Translations under genes and position numbers: made by a program
Shown: positions 29,101 through 38,850 of the stretch, piece by piece
How positions within the stretch are numbered: the stretch's first letter is position 1
Layout of the letters: each line of letters starts with the position of its first letter
The notes under the pieces: generated by a model
Databases searched by the model: none
Told to the model about the DNA's origin: nothing
Seen by the model: only the letters and a program-made list of their open reading frames with translations
Origin: Linyphia triangularis
Lineage: Eukaryota > Arthropoda > Arachnida > Araneae > Linyphiidae
Length of the DNA stretch: 64,000 nucleotides
Direction: 5' to 3'
Assembly: GCA_963978545.1 (NCBI GenBank)
Contig: OZ021722.1
Span: 34,303,365 to 34,367,364 of the forward strand

Positions 29101-32100
29101 CGGCGGTGAGTCGCTCACTTAATGGTTCGATTTTGGTAGAGTTTTATGTTAAATAATTAGGTTTAAATTGTAAAAACTTATCGAGTTAAATTTAAAATCA
29201 GGATGACCCGAAATTATAAACGTATAAATGACTTATTGATAGACAGCGAGCAGGAGGAGATTCCATTCAGGAGGTGAAAATATCTTCATGAGGCTCTTTA
29301 ATAAATCTATTTTTTTTTTTTTTTTTTCCATTCTGTGTTTGGAGTAATAATGTGGAGAAAGGGGGGAGGAGCAGGGATCGGACGTTTGGGCAGTCGTAAA
29401 ATTTCTTTAGAATAGGCCTTGCAAATACTATATACTGGCTAGACAACCTGAATGAATAACTTTTTAAAAAAACTTTAGTTAATTTTTTTTAAACAATGAC
29501 ATGCAATTCATAGTATATATTTGTAATGTATTACAGGGTTCCTACTCAAATCACAGAATGAAAATCACTGACTTTTCAGGACCTAAATAATGTTTTTAAG
29601 GACCTTTGAAAATTTGTTTTCAGGCATCATGTCTATATACAAATTTTTAATAAAATATATTATACCAGAAAATTTACAAGTTGACGCATAAGTAATAAAA
29701 TATGTCACAGAATTCTGATACAGTGCGGATAAGTGGTGGTCACGCGGGAATAGCAAGTCTGAGTAGTATTTTTTATAAAATTTGCGGTTGGCAGAACAGC
29801 CGCAAAAATTAAGGACTTTTAAGGACCTCTAAGCATTTTCAAGGACTTGTAAGCACCTCTAAGCATTTTCAAATACTTTCAAGGCCTTGAAAACAAGTTC
29901 AAAAATATTAAGCACTTTTAATGACTTTCAATGACCGTGGGAACCCTGTATTAGATTCACAAAGTACCATAGGTAAAATGTTCTTTAAAAGAAAAGAAAA
30001 ACAGACTATATCAATCAATAAACCAATCCATTATGAAAACTTAATCTAAGAATGAAATTGTACTTAATTAATCACTTTGTTTAAAAAATACTCAATTTTT
30101 AAACATTAAAAAAAGAATTCAAAGAAATATTGAGAATTTTTTCAAAAGAATTATTTAAACATTACATCAAATAAATTACAGGTATTTTAATTTTTTTTTT
30201 TTTTAATTATGTGGATATTGCTTAATGTGAGCCTTGTCAAAAATAATAATAATAATATAAAATTTACCAGAATGTTTAGAAAGTATGTCAGATTCAGCAA
30301 GTTTATTACTAATAAAAGAAAATTGGAAAACAAAGTTTAAATTAAAATAAACAATTTGTTTTAGTAACCAAGTCACTCAGTGTACATAAAATGGAGCATT
30401 TAAATTATTTAAAAAAAAAAATGCATATTTGAATAAGGAAATGAGTTTTGCAAATATTTAAATGTCCCAAATAAGATAAATATAACAAATTCAACACCTT
30501 TTCATCAACATCCATACATTTATTTTATCTGTTACCTCACCTCATAAAAGTAGAATCCATATAATGGTACCATTTGCAAAGAATCTTTCATAACATATCG
30601 AACATGTCCAATGGATCCTTGCCTATCGGCTAGCATGTGCACAACCACCCAGTCAACTATAAGAATACAAAACCAATTATTACAAACACTGTATTATCTA
30701 TAAAAAATACATGTTTATAAAATTACGTACAAATATTGTTGCTGAATCCTTAATCTATCATTAAACAGTTTATAAATTATTCAAAACTATCTATTGAACA
30801 ACAGATGCAACACAAATGAATATGATCATATGTACTATATACAGAATGTAGAAAGTATAATAAAGAGTATAGATTAAATACCAAAGTGCTTTTAAGTAGA
30901 AAAGTAAGGTAACCTAATCTGTCTTCCAATTGTTTTGTTACAATGTATAAAGGTTATTCACCATTCGATAGTTTCGAAATACATCCGCTTAAAACGATTA
31001 CCCAGCAAATTCTTGTAATAAATAAGTATACTTTGCACAAGTGATCAACATATTAGTTCAAACATTTGATCCAAAACTTTTTTTTTAAAGATTTCTTATT
31101 TTTGACAACATTCTTTCACCATGAATCGCTAACATTTCAGTTGATGAAGATATGTCAATATTTAAGTATATGGTATACATTTGACAAAGAAATTTTGTAG
31201 TCTAATCTCAAGATATAAAAACTTGTCAATTCAAAATTACACTAAATATTTAAATTAACTGCATTACAATTAGGACAGATTATATATATCCAACTTTAGC
31301 AATTAAGTCAAAGCTAGAATCAGGACTGTTACTTAATTAGAATATGATTTATCATCACACTTAAATATTTTGATTTAAAAAGTCACTTTAAAAATATTTT
31401 TTTTAACAAAATTAATAACATGATAAGTAGCAGGAGAAGTACACTAGGATTTCATTGATAAAATTGCAGTGTAACCTAGATATACATTGATAATCAGAAC
31501 AATTATATAGATCCAGAGGCAAACCAGATTTTTTTTTTTTTTTTTTTTTAGTAGGGTTTTCAATCAAACGCTAAGTTTACTTTCTCTACATAAAACAACG
31601 TCCAAATAAAACTTTCACTTCCCATACTTGTCCTATGTCATCAGTATGTTTACAGTTTCTTAATTTGTCACCTACGTATGCTAAAATATTAAAATATTGT
31701 TTTTTTGTTGTTTTTTTTTACTTAAGAGTTGGAATTATATATGTTAAACCCCAACATAGAACAACATTTTATTATTTTATTTAGATTCCATATATATTAC
31801 CTATCTAAATTATGAATTGACTAATCTGAAATTTTTATTTGATTAAACTCAATTAGGGTAGTAGGAATATTTTTTGGTAACTGAACAAACACCAATATCA
31901 TACAAGGCTGATTTCATTAGATATTTATAGGGTTTGGAATACATGATCTATGTAGCATTAAAAATACTATTAATACAATATTTGGAAAACAAAAACATCC
32001 ATATTTTTTAATCTCAGTTTAGATTAGACTTAAGTAGATCAAAATAAATGTACAACAATTTTTTTATACCATGAGATTTACAAATACATCATTTTTTTTT

Positions 32101-33646
32101 TTTTTTTTTTCAAAGTTTTTGGACCTATACATTAATCTTACTCTGTTTGAATGATAGTAATTTAAAAGCATATTCTTTTAAAATTATTTACGCAATTACT
32201 GTGTTTAATGTTCAATATTCATTCATAAGAAAATATCAGGAAGTTGGAGACTAAACTTGTATAGATCAATAAGTTTGATATTTTACACTTTACCATTATA
32301 TCTGTATGTAAATGAAAGTGATGCAGCAAGCAATAAAATTCCTAAATTATAGTGCATTAGATAGTTCTGTATATTTTTTACTTCCAGATTTTAATATTAT
32401 ATCTAATGTCAAGAGTATGTTAAATGAGAATGCTTGCTAAAAATATGAAACAGCAAAAAGAAAATATTGTTAAAAGATTGACCATGACTTTAAGCTTATG
32501 AAAAATACATACCAGTACTTTGATGATTACTTATGTAAATGACTCTTTCTTTCTTAGTTGTAACTTCTTCAACATTTCCATAAAGAAGTAACTGTAAGGA
32601 AAATTAAAATTATATAAATCTTTAAACTTAGCAGAGAAAACTGAAAACTTTACATGTAACTTATGCAGAGAAAATAGACAAATTGTTTATTCTTTGTCCT
32701 AGGCCTGGCTAAATCTAGACTCTTGACTGTAATTTAAATTTAATCGTATTTAAACATTCATTGCTTACTTCTGATGAGAACAAAAAATGTATTTGTCTGC
32801 AATCATAGTGGGTGAATCTAGCATCAAATAAATTATATCCAAATAGATATATAGGATTGCAGTCTTTGAATATCCTGTTGGTGGGGAAATATAAATATCT
32901 TGAGAATTATAAAACATTTTAAACTACAATATTTGATAGTATTTCATTATGAATCTTGGTGAAATTGTACCATGATTAACCTTTCACATTGTTAGGTTCG
33001 ATTTTGAAATAAATTACGCATAAAATATCAGGCAATATATCTATTGAAATGTCTTGCCATTATTCAACAGCATTTAATTTCAATAATAAAGTCAGAATTG
33101 GCACGTGAAAATTGTACGATTATTTTAGATGAAAAATAGTACACACTCCAATTTATGTTTTGGGGTACAACAGATTAATAAAATTAAAAACACTGTGTTG
33201 ATTTACTCACCTGAGTTCCGGTAACATGCTCAAAAAAGAAAAGTACAAATTTCTGGTACACTGAGTAATAAATGTCATCTCCAGCCTGATATATCCAGTT
33301 CGGAAGTAAACATGACATAAATCTCCAGGCAATCCACACAAAAAAGTACTGAGGAACGACTCCAAACATAACAATACTTGGTACGACCATCTTCACGTGT
33401 TTCAGGCTGTAACAAAAGCACAGGGAAAAACACAAAATAAGTGCTCTGTCCAACAATCAAAATAGAATACTAATCTGTAAAAAGGAAAATCACGCAAACT
33501 TTCTATCGTACGTAATACAAGAAGCCGGCGGAAACATGTTCAACACATTGTCCTAGTAATCCAGTAGCAGAAGAAAATCCAAAACTTTCATTTTCTTACC
33601 GGCCTCTCGTGTCACCATTCCACCATTGCTGAATACTCTCTTTCAT
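10956..33646 (-). CDS. AGPAT5: 1-acyl-sn-glycerol-3-phosphate acyltransferase epsilon-like (AGPAT5), nine exons
   Basis: The enzyme transfers an acyl chain from acyl-CoA to lysophosphatidate to make phosphatidate, the precursor of phospholipids and triacylglycerol; the family acts on ER, nuclear-envelope or mitochondrial membranes. The spliced coding length is 1137 bases (378 residues; the human protein has 364). Exons: 33600-33646, 33211-33406, 32513-32591, 30541-30656, 18588-18674, 17675-17765, 16924-17088, 12464-12587 and 10956-11187. All introns are GT-AG and all phases agree. An N-terminal hydrophobic helix spans about residues 23-46. Catalytic motif NHQSTVD is at 103-109, HGCVFVKR at 147-154 and FPEGTR at 181-186. 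The conserved LKHVLTP lies near 210, and two hydrophobic segments (about 335-350 and 358-373) close the protein. The similarity to AGPAT5 is end to end, so the subfamily call is firm. Intron 4 is 11.9 kb because of nested transposons. The ATG at 33646 is the first in frame with the conserved N-terminal part; the 5' UTR is not resolved. Confidence 0.95.
11596..12353. repeat. Possible MITE in AGPAT5-like intron 8
   Basis: The left end CAGGGTTTCTGCC is mirrored at the right by CAGGGTTTCCACA, and near each end is a phrase close to CATGACTTTCC. No matching flanking duplication is visible. It resembles the element at 29534-29948 in end sequence. Confidence 0.45.
12464..12587 (-). CDS. AGPAT5: AGPAT5-like exon 8
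   Basis: The exon has 40 codons with split codons at both ends, between TTTTTCAG and GTAAGT. It encodes YIHINRID and WLHNIFLSKD, matching the AGPAT5 region after the acyltransferase domain. Confidence 0.93.
14413..14640 (-). pseudogene. Possible hAT transposase C-terminal (dimerisation) remnant
   Basis: A 67-codon minus frame from 14616, extendable upstream to about 14640, reads RLSNLSLLSIEKDMLVTLR near its start. The pattern LSxLSIExD resembles the C-terminal dimerisation region of hAT transposases and the zinc-finger MYM proteins derived from them. It is short, lacks a catalytic core and lies inside a pogo-type element. The family call is tentative. Confidence 0.4.
16119..16520 (-). pseudogene. 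Pogo/Tigger-family transposase remnant (C-terminal part)
   Basis: Read from 16520 downwards in shifting frames, fragments include DQGVLENMKRNFRKK, FNAKDV, then YWITATWYEVKSASIIKSCE, and finally an acidic end HDDEDSDE followed by TGA at 16119-16121. The Trp-rich segment and the acidic tail fit the C-terminal part of Tigger/jerky-like DDE transposases. Several frameshifts and in-frame stops show that it is dead. The N-terminal DNA-binding half is missing. Confidence 0.6.
16924..17088 (-). CDS. AGPAT5: AGPAT5-like exon 7
   Basis: The exon has 54 whole codons with split Gly and Glu codons at its ends, between GTTACAG and GTACGT. It encodes PLKHVLTPKYKGFH and NLDAVYDATVIY, both conserved in the family. 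Confidence 0.95.
17675..17765 (-). CDS. AGPAT5: AGPAT5-like exon 6 (FPEGTR)
   Basis: The exon has 30 codons plus one base, between TTACAG and GTATAT. It carries FPEGTRYNPE, the third acyltransferase motif. Confidence 0.95.
17949..18280. mobile_element. MITE, 332 bp, 8-bp TSD, in AGPAT5-like intron 5
   Basis: The ends CATCGATATAAACAACTGG and, inverted, CATCGATATAGATAAACAAC face each other and differ by a 3-base insertion. GTCATAAC is repeated exactly at 17941-17948 and 18281-18288. The 8-bp duplication points to hAT-like or P-like transposition. There is no coding capacity. Confidence 0.78.
18588..18674 (-). CDS. AGPAT5: AGPAT5-like exon 5
   Basis: The exon has 29 codons and phase 0 at both ends, between TTTCAG and GTAAGT. 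It opens with HGCVFVKR, the glycerol-phosphate binding motif. Confidence 0.95.
21186..23721. mobile_element. hAT-like element, 2536 bp, inside the 10.4-kb unit
   Basis: The left end CAATGGCGGATCCAA and the inverted right end CAGTGGCGGATATAG pair up. CCTTCAAC is duplicated exactly at 21178-21185 and 23722-23729. Its end regions match, in reverse, those of the element at 53180-55844. Near the middle it holds the dispersed module seen also at 36684-37215, 51130-51515 and 58840-59165. No open transposase remains. Confidence 0.82.
22555..22940 (+). repeat. Dispersed module R, copy 1
   Basis: It runs from a phrase near GGAGGTGGGAATGATTAGAA to a phrase like CCAAAACGTGTAGAAATGC, an A/T tract and ACCATACGGGTAATTGAAAG. 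The same order of phrases occurs at three other places in the window. Its function is unknown. Confidence 0.65.
24033..26385 (+). mobile_element. Helitron-like non-autonomous element with 148-bp tandem array
   Basis: It starts TCTATATATATAAGG and ends in CTAG followed by T, after a short TTTCG...GCGCAGC fold and CACGGGTATTCAG. It has no terminal inverted repeat and no TSD. A 5' TC, a 3' CTRR and a following T are the Helitron hallmarks. The 3' 30 bases are nearly the same as those of the element at 42180-43388, which independently defines this border. The base before TC is T rather than the usual A, so the 5' border is less sure. There is no Rep/helicase coding. Confidence 0.6.
24060..26095. 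repeat. Tandem array, 14 copies of a 148-bp unit
   Basis: The anchor phrase CCGATCTCGATTAACCCAC, or a close variant, recurs at about 24156, 24304, 24452, 24600, 24748, 24896, 25039, 25187, 25335, 25485, 25628, 25767, 25915 and 26059. Eight of 13 spacings are exactly 148; the others are 139-150. Each unit also holds AAGGGGTTAAACGTTCC, ACTTCCCATATGGTCACAAC and GAAAAAGTAAGCTATTCC. Divergence grows towards both edges, as usual for arrays evolving by unequal exchange. Confidence 0.92.
28804..29048. mobile_element. Palindromic MITE, 245 bp, TA-type ends
   Basis: Two arms of about 85-90 bases are nearly perfect reverse complements. Each contains CTAGACATCACTTAGAC and TGCTCATAGGTATTTAATCC, around a centre of about 70 bases. 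The outer ends are TATACT and AGTATA, compatible with a TA target as in Tc1/mariner-type MITEs. It is inserted in the 10.4-kb unit, and the low arm divergence implies recent activity. Confidence 0.82.
29534..29948. mobile_element. MITE-like element, 415 bp, in AGPAT5-like intron 4
   Basis: The ends CAGGGTTCCTAC and, inverted, CAGGGTTCCCAC match in 11 of 12. TATTA is repeated on both sides (29529-29533 and 29949-29953). Inside are repeated phrases such as AAGGACCT and AAGCATTTTCAA. The 5-base duplication is shorter than expected for hAT, so its superfamily is left open. Confidence 0.6.
30541..30656 (-). CDS. AGPAT5: AGPAT5-like exon 4
   Basis: It starts by completing the Val of NHQSTVD, followed by the catalytic Asp and DWVVVHMLADR, and continues through GHVRYVMKD and PLYGFYF. 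It is bounded by TTATAG and GTGAGG. The 11.9-kb intron downstream holds the large nested element. Confidence 0.95.
32513..32591 (-). CDS. AGPAT5: AGPAT5-like exon 3 (acyltransferase motif I)
   Basis: The exon has 26 codons plus one base, between CCTTACAG and GTATGT. It ends with SNHQST; the Val-Asp that completes the NHxxxxD catalytic box is made across the next junction. Confidence 0.95.
33211..33406 (-). CDS. AGPAT5: AGPAT5-like exon 2 (N-terminal membrane helix)
   Basis: A long pyrimidine tract ending TTACAG precedes the exon, and GTGAGT follows. It encodes the first hydrophobic helix and the segment ending VLFFFEHVTGTQ, which is characteristic of AGPAT5 rather than AGPAT1/2. Confidence 0.95.
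33600..33646 (-). CDS. AGPAT5: AGPAT5-like exon 1
   Basis: The exon runs from the ATG (33646-33644) to a GTAAGA donor at 33599. It has 15 codons plus two bases of an Arg codon. The encoded start MKESIQQWWNGDTRG lies just ahead of the N-terminal helix. The splice to 33406 is strongly supported because it restores the conserved LKHVK-type start of the family core. Confidence 0.85.
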
Positions 33647-35851
33647 TATAGTTAATTAATAAAAGAATTAAAAATAACACAACTGCTATTTAAATAATTA
33701 AATATAACTTATTTAAATTAATACACGAAAAAGACAGTGGCATAAAAGGATCTTTCACCGAGAACTGTTGACAGCTATCAGAACTGCGCATAAAACCACT
33801 CTAGTGGACTGAAATTGGGGGTGCTTGTGCCTGTATCGATCGTTGCAACGTGAATTATACCAATGAAACAAGGCAAATAAAAAGCCAATTTTGCTACTAA
33901 AATGTAGCACTATCACTCACCATTCTTTAACTGTTATACTGCTATGAAATCTCAACATTTTAATAAAAATACAAAGTCCACAGGAAGAGGGGTGCATCTT
34001 TTCGGTGCCTATGATACCCAAAAGGAGCCGCTATAAAAGCCTCCAACTAAAAATGTAGATGCACGAGACAGCTCAGGTAATTTTTTGGATTGAAGCCAGT
34101 GGGAAACATTACACTTTAGTAGAAAAGCATATAATTATAATAACTTTGATATAGTGTGCCAGTAAGCAATGCGACTTTATGGACAAGTATGGCAGTTAAA
34201 TTTCCCATTCGTGATGCCGGACGAAGCATGAAGGAATCGATAAAACAACACTAATAGCGTACCGCGAAATTTTCATTACTACCGCATCAAAAATAAAGTT
34301 TTTTTTCTTTTCCTTCTCTCTTTTCTTACTTTTCGTTGTTCTTTTCAAACGTGAAACGTGATGGGTGAGTCGCTAAGTCTTAAAAAGCTGACCATTAACT
34401 ACTGAAATGACAATGCGAAAGAAACAAAGGGTAGAATGATAGTGAGTTGTTTGTTATAGAAGAAAACATTTGTTGTGTCAGTTTGGCTTGTTTACTTTGT
34501 TGATATGCATTTTGTGGGTTTTTATTTTATCTGTATATTTGGCATCTGTACTAAATTTACAAAAACAATTTTTATTTTTGTGTAGAGGAAATTTTTATAC
34601 AATATCTTCACGTCTATGAGTCAACAAAAATGGCTCGAACAAAACGACTTTAACGTTCATCAAAGTCTATTTTCCTTAGTATTCAACTTCATGCAGAAAA
34701 GAGGAAACCAAAGATATAAATAAACACATGCATTAACCTTGACAACAAAAGATATCCTAAACAAAGTGCCATACGATATGAACCGGTGTTTCATTTGCGC
34801 TTTAATATCAGTGAGTGGGTAAAAAAATCTTTATTTTCCCTGTTTAAAAAAAACAACGAACGAAAAAAGTTGGTATTAATTTATTTAAATTAACTGATTT
34901 TTAATTGATTTAAATTAATTGATTTTTAGTTGTTTTAAGTGAACTGATTTTAATCGATTTAAATGGATTTATTTTTAATATATAATAAATGTATTTAAAT
35001 TTAATTTTGCATTGCCAATTATAGGACCTAACTTCCATAGCTCTGAGCAAACACAGCAAAAATACCTTTATCATAAAATTTGCACAATTTCAACGGAATT
35101 TTTAAATAACTTTTTTTTTTCCTAAACTATAACGAATTTATCGTTCGTAATGAAAAATGGTTTTTTCCTAAAATTAATTGACTGTGCATTTCCAAAAACA
35201 CGAAACATATTACTTTCGTGTTTTGGATTAAAAAATAAAAGACATATGGTCACAGTGTTAAATATCTGGAATTGCCGGCGGGACCCGATTTAGAAAATTG
35301 ATTACTATATATTAACTATAAAAGGCACAACATAGCAGAGAGGTCCCTCATTGATAATTGTTGGTGTTATTTTAATAATAATGACAGTTTTGACTACCAT
35401 CTTAATGAAATTATTTTCAAGATATTAATATTTTTAATAATTAATGAATTATTAAAATATAATATCATGTTTTATGACATTGATCAAGAGAACCCTTAAC
35501 AAAATATTCATAAATAGATAATAATTCAGAATTTTTCAAGCATTTTGGGTGCTCTCAAAATTCGGGGGCCCTAAGCACGGGCTTTGTGGGCCTTTTATGA
35601 AAAATAAAAGACCTTGGTTTCCGTTTTTTTTTCCAGTTTAGATGCAAATGTAGGAATCAGCTCTTTTTGTTACAACCCAATACTCGAATGGTAACTTTTG
35701 CATAATAAACCGAACACACTTACCATAAAAATAATTTAATCCCCCCCCCCCCCTCCCATTACCTCGTGCTTTTATTACCAAACACAGCACCAACTTTTAC
35801 AAAAGCGTGCAAATTTTAATCAATAATGTCTTATCTTTCTTGTTTCCAAGC
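33647..35851. other. AGPAT5-like 5' flank, no gene seen
   Basis: It contains the unresolved 5' UTR and promoter of the minus-strand gene. A plus-strand TATAAAAG (34032-34039) sits in a GC-richer patch but has no gene after it. A relic of the 52252-53063 family lies at about 35270-35602. Confidence 0.4.
35270..35602. repeat. Relic of the 52252-53063 hAT-like family
   Basis: It contains ACCCGATTTAGAAAATTG, then GGCACAACATAGCAGAGAGG, and at the other side GGGGGCCCTAAGCACGGGC and GTGGGCC. These follow the order of the intact copy's two ends. The ends are decayed and no TSD is assigned. Confidence 0.5.
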
Positions 35852-36683
35852 CAGTGGCGGATCGTGCACTACAGCCAGAACAGCCGGGCTGCATCTAAAT
35901 TTATTAGTTCAAAACTAAAATTATATATTTTACAATTTTCTAAAATAAAGATTCAATTTCTACGGTAAGTGAAAAAAAAATCTGATAAACAACAATCATC
36001 TTGCCTGAATAATTCACGAGGAAAAACTTCGCTTCCAATCAAAGTGATATTCCTCCTAACAGCAGTCGTGTGATCCTGAAACGCGTTTCAGGCTGTGACG
36101 TTACAATTCCGTTACCATGGTAACCAATGGAAAGCATGGAAAGCAATACAGCCTTCCCTCCACGTAATGTATTAGCGGTACTGCCAGATCAGGAATTTAT
36201 TCCTACTTCAGCTGCCTTTGAGAATTCGATGAGTTGATTGGTTCTGCTTGAAAATCAGCTTGGGTGAAAATGAACGGTTTAAAAAAAATCCCGTCAAATC
36301 CAATGCCATTTTGAAACACGAAGGGGAATATCTTGAAAACCTTGTTCCAAGCCTACATAAAAGCAAAAGCAAGGTATGAACTTTGTACTTGTTTATTACA
36401 AAAATTATTTTGTTTGGCCGTGTTTGATTGTTCAGAATTAAGAAGTGCGTTTGGAATAGTTGCTGAATATAGTGTTATTAAACAAAAAGGTAGCTCTCTG
36501 AATAGACGCTTCATGCAATTACTCATCAAAGCAGTATTGTTTTTAAGTAAACAAGAACTTACATTTAGAGGCCAAAACGAGGGATATGTTTTATGTTTTT
36601 TTTAATCAAAACTATACAGAATGATTTGATTAATTGTTTATATTACTTTCAAATACACATATGTATACATAGGGTAATATGGT

Positions 36684-36822
36684 TGGTTGTTTTCATATTA
36701 TCTGGCGCCGTCAGCATCACGAAGGCTATAATGCGCCGAAACATTCGTCATTAGACAAGCCAACATACATTTACAAACACCTATGCCTAACACGCTAACC
36801 ACTATACCGTTTGGTCGGCCAA
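36684..36822 (-). mobile_element. tRNA-derived SINE, copy A (internally deleted)
   Basis: The head on the minus strand starts GGCCGACCAAACGGTATAGT. About 40 bases covering the B-box half of the tRNA part are missing. The 13-base duplication AGGGTAATATGGT flanks it (36671-36683 and 36823-36835), so the deletion did not touch the ends. It is inserted into module R inside a hAT-like element. Confidence 0.85.
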
Positions 36823-36835
36823 AGGGTAATATGGT

Positions 36836-36857
36836 ATAGTAATCGGTCCAAAAAAAA

Positions 36858-36889
<32 letters not shown>

Positions 36890-37215
36890 GCATTTTTCCA
36901 CGTTTTGGAGCATCCTGAATTCAAAAAAGTGATCTAGAAAAAATCTCTGTCTGTGTGTACGTGGTCAGCATAACTCCTGAACAAATTGACCTAGGAAGTT
37001 CAAATTTGGTGAGCAGATTGGTGATGGCCCAAGTTAAGGTTTTCGTCAAAATCGGGCATGCTCATAGGGTAGCTGTCATTGAAAAAATCATGTTTTTCAG
37101 TAATTGCTAGAAAATGGCTCTAATGATTTTGTTCAAAATCGCTGTGGTAATGCCTCTTAAGGTGTTCTAAACATCTCCACCTCCGAAATTCCCGTAAAAA
37201 TGCTTTAAGGGCGTA
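36836..37215 (-). repeat. Dispersed module R, inverted copy
   Basis: Read on the minus strand it has GGAGGTGGAGATGTTTAGAA, AACACCTTAAGAGGCATTAC, then GAGTTATGCTGACCAC-like and CCAAAACGTGGAAAAATGC phrases. Its terminal ACCATATTACCCTATGTA part is separated from it by SINE copy A and continues at about 36620-36683. Confidence 0.65.
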
Positions 37216-38224
37216 AAAAGTTGAAAAACGAATGCCTTCAACACAGAGTTCTCCTTTCTTGAGCATATCTCATGACTGATCGTTTTTTCTTCTCCCTCAG
37301 TTTCACTTGTAAGATAGGATTATGGAATATATAAGGATTATCGAAAAGTATGTATCGCCAAAATCACCATTTTGGCGGAGGATTATTATTATTATTATTA
37401 TTGTTATTCTTATTTTTTTTTTTTTAAGACTTATACAAGAATTCAATGTTTCACAGCTCTATTTTTATAATGTTATGTTATAAATGTTATGACTTAGTGC
37501 AAATTGAAACAAAACTTCAATTTGATTATTAAAGAATTTGCGTGAATTGTTTGTGATGTACACACTGGAAATATCGCAAAAATAAGTCAAATGTGTTTAT
37601 AGTTTTTCTGCTTTAAAATAATCTCTAGATGGAATTTTTGTAAGATAATGGTGTCATCTGAAGGCTAGAGAATTATTTTATTAGTTTGAAGTATTATTTT
37701 GTTCTGAAAATAAATTTGAATATTTTAAAAGCATTATCTAAAAAAAATCGTGTTTTTTGGCACGTGGAACTTCATTTAAACAGTGATAACTGAAGTTTTG
37801 TGTAATCTTTTTGAAAAATGATTTGAGAATTAAAATCTGCCTTAACTCTTCGATGTTTTGAACCTTAGTCAAATTGATTGGAAAAGAAAACGAATTTTGC
37901 TAGATTTTTAAATGCATAAATTTTTAGAAAAATTGTGATTTTTTTCTACTTTCAATGTTAAAAATGTTTTCATGTTAACATCATTACTAATTATGTACTT
38001 TTAAGTGCAAAAAATCAATTTTTTTAAATGATAATTTAAAAAAAAAAAAAAGTTCAAGTATGAGTGTACATGATTGTGGGAAAGTACAGTCGGGCTGCAT
38101 CCAAATTTATTACATAGTTCAAAACTAAAATTATACATTTTACAATTTTCTAAAATGAAGATCCAATTTCCACGGTAAGTGTAAAAAAATCAGTTCTCAA
38201 TACTCAATTCACAAGGGGAAAAAC

Positions 38225-38759
38225 TAGAGGTCGGAAATATCGATCAAAATAAATATCTATACTATATCGTTGCAAAGAAAAAAATATCGATAAAATATCG
38301 ATATATCGATACATGATTTTTTTTATTTGATTTTCAATTTTGCCAGAAGCAAAGTTTTTCGGGACAAATTTCTACTTTTCATGATTGCTTTTTTGTAAGC
38401 AACCATTTTTTGCTTTTTCAACTGAAATGGATCTATTACAAAAAAAAAAAAAATAATAATAATTATATTTTCGCTTAGTTGGTGCAGTGATTTTAAGAAA
38501 AATTTAGATAATTTTCAATAGTTTTTAAGTGTATGGAAAATACTGAATATTGGTGCCATTTTACTGTCTCTCAGCCAAGTTCAAACATTAGTTTTGAAGT
38601 TTTTGAAAAGGGAACATATAAAATCGAAAAAACACATGGAACTACAAAACGATCATCAAAAAACTAAAAATGTTTGAAAATATCGATATATCGGTGACTT
38701 TTATCGATATTTTTAATATCGATATTTTTTTAGAAATATCGATATATCGCCGACCTCTA
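38225..38759. mobile_element. 535-bp element with ATATCGATA-rich ends
   Basis: The ends TAGAGGTCGGAAATATCGAT and, inverted, TAGAGGTCGGCGATATATCG pair up. The flanks GGAAAAAC (38217-38224) and GAAAAAAC (38760-38767) match in 7 of 8. Several AATATCGATATATCG phrases follow each end and would fold on themselves. It is non-coding and probably hAT-type. Confidence 0.72.
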
Positions 38760-38850
38760 GAAAAAACGCTTCCAATCAACCTAAACTGCGGTGATCTTCT
38801 AGTTCCGGCTGCACTAACGTATTCGACCACGGGTCGCCACTGTTCCAGGC

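Larger units (their letters stand above)
19042..29421. mobile_element. 10.4-kb hAT-like unit hosting nested elements
   Basis: The left end CAGGGCCTATTCTAA and the inverted right end CAAGGCCTATTCTAA match in 14 of 15 positions. CAAATACT is duplicated exactly at 19034-19041 and 29422-29429. TTGGGCAGTCGTAAA-type subterminal repeats occur three times just inside the left end and once inside the right end, as if for transposase binding. A 78-codon minus frame at 19164-19400 could be a coding remnant but is not recognisable. Removing the nested elements at 21186-23721, 24033-26385 and 28804-29048 leaves about 5.2 kb, a plausible size for a once-autonomous hAT. The borders are well supported; the superfamily is inferred from the 8-bp TSD. 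Confidence 0.75.
18675..30540 (-). other. AGPAT5-like intron 4, 11.9 kb, mostly transposon
   Basis: About 10.4 of 11.9 kb is one hAT-like insertion (19042-29421) with other elements nested inside it. The remaining 1.1 kb on the exon-4 side has a 415-bp MITE-like unit (29534-29948). No host exon was found inside. Confidence 0.8.
35852..38842. mobile_element. hAT-like element, 2991 bp, with nested insertions
   Basis: The left end CAGTGGCGGATCGTG and the inverted right end CAGTGGCGACCCGTG pair up. The flanks are TTCCAAGC (35844-35851) and TTCCAGGC (38843-38850), 7 of 8 identical. It is related along most of its length to the element at 44740-46389. Inside are module R (minus), a SINE copy and a 535-bp element. 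About 140 bases of its own left end are repeated in the same orientation from about 38090, so it looks like two copies fused by recombination. Confidence 0.75.

Noticed and set aside
34032..34039. TATAAAAG as a plus-strand promoter
   Set aside because: No start codon with a credible frame or exon follows, and TATA-like words are common in AT-rich DNA.
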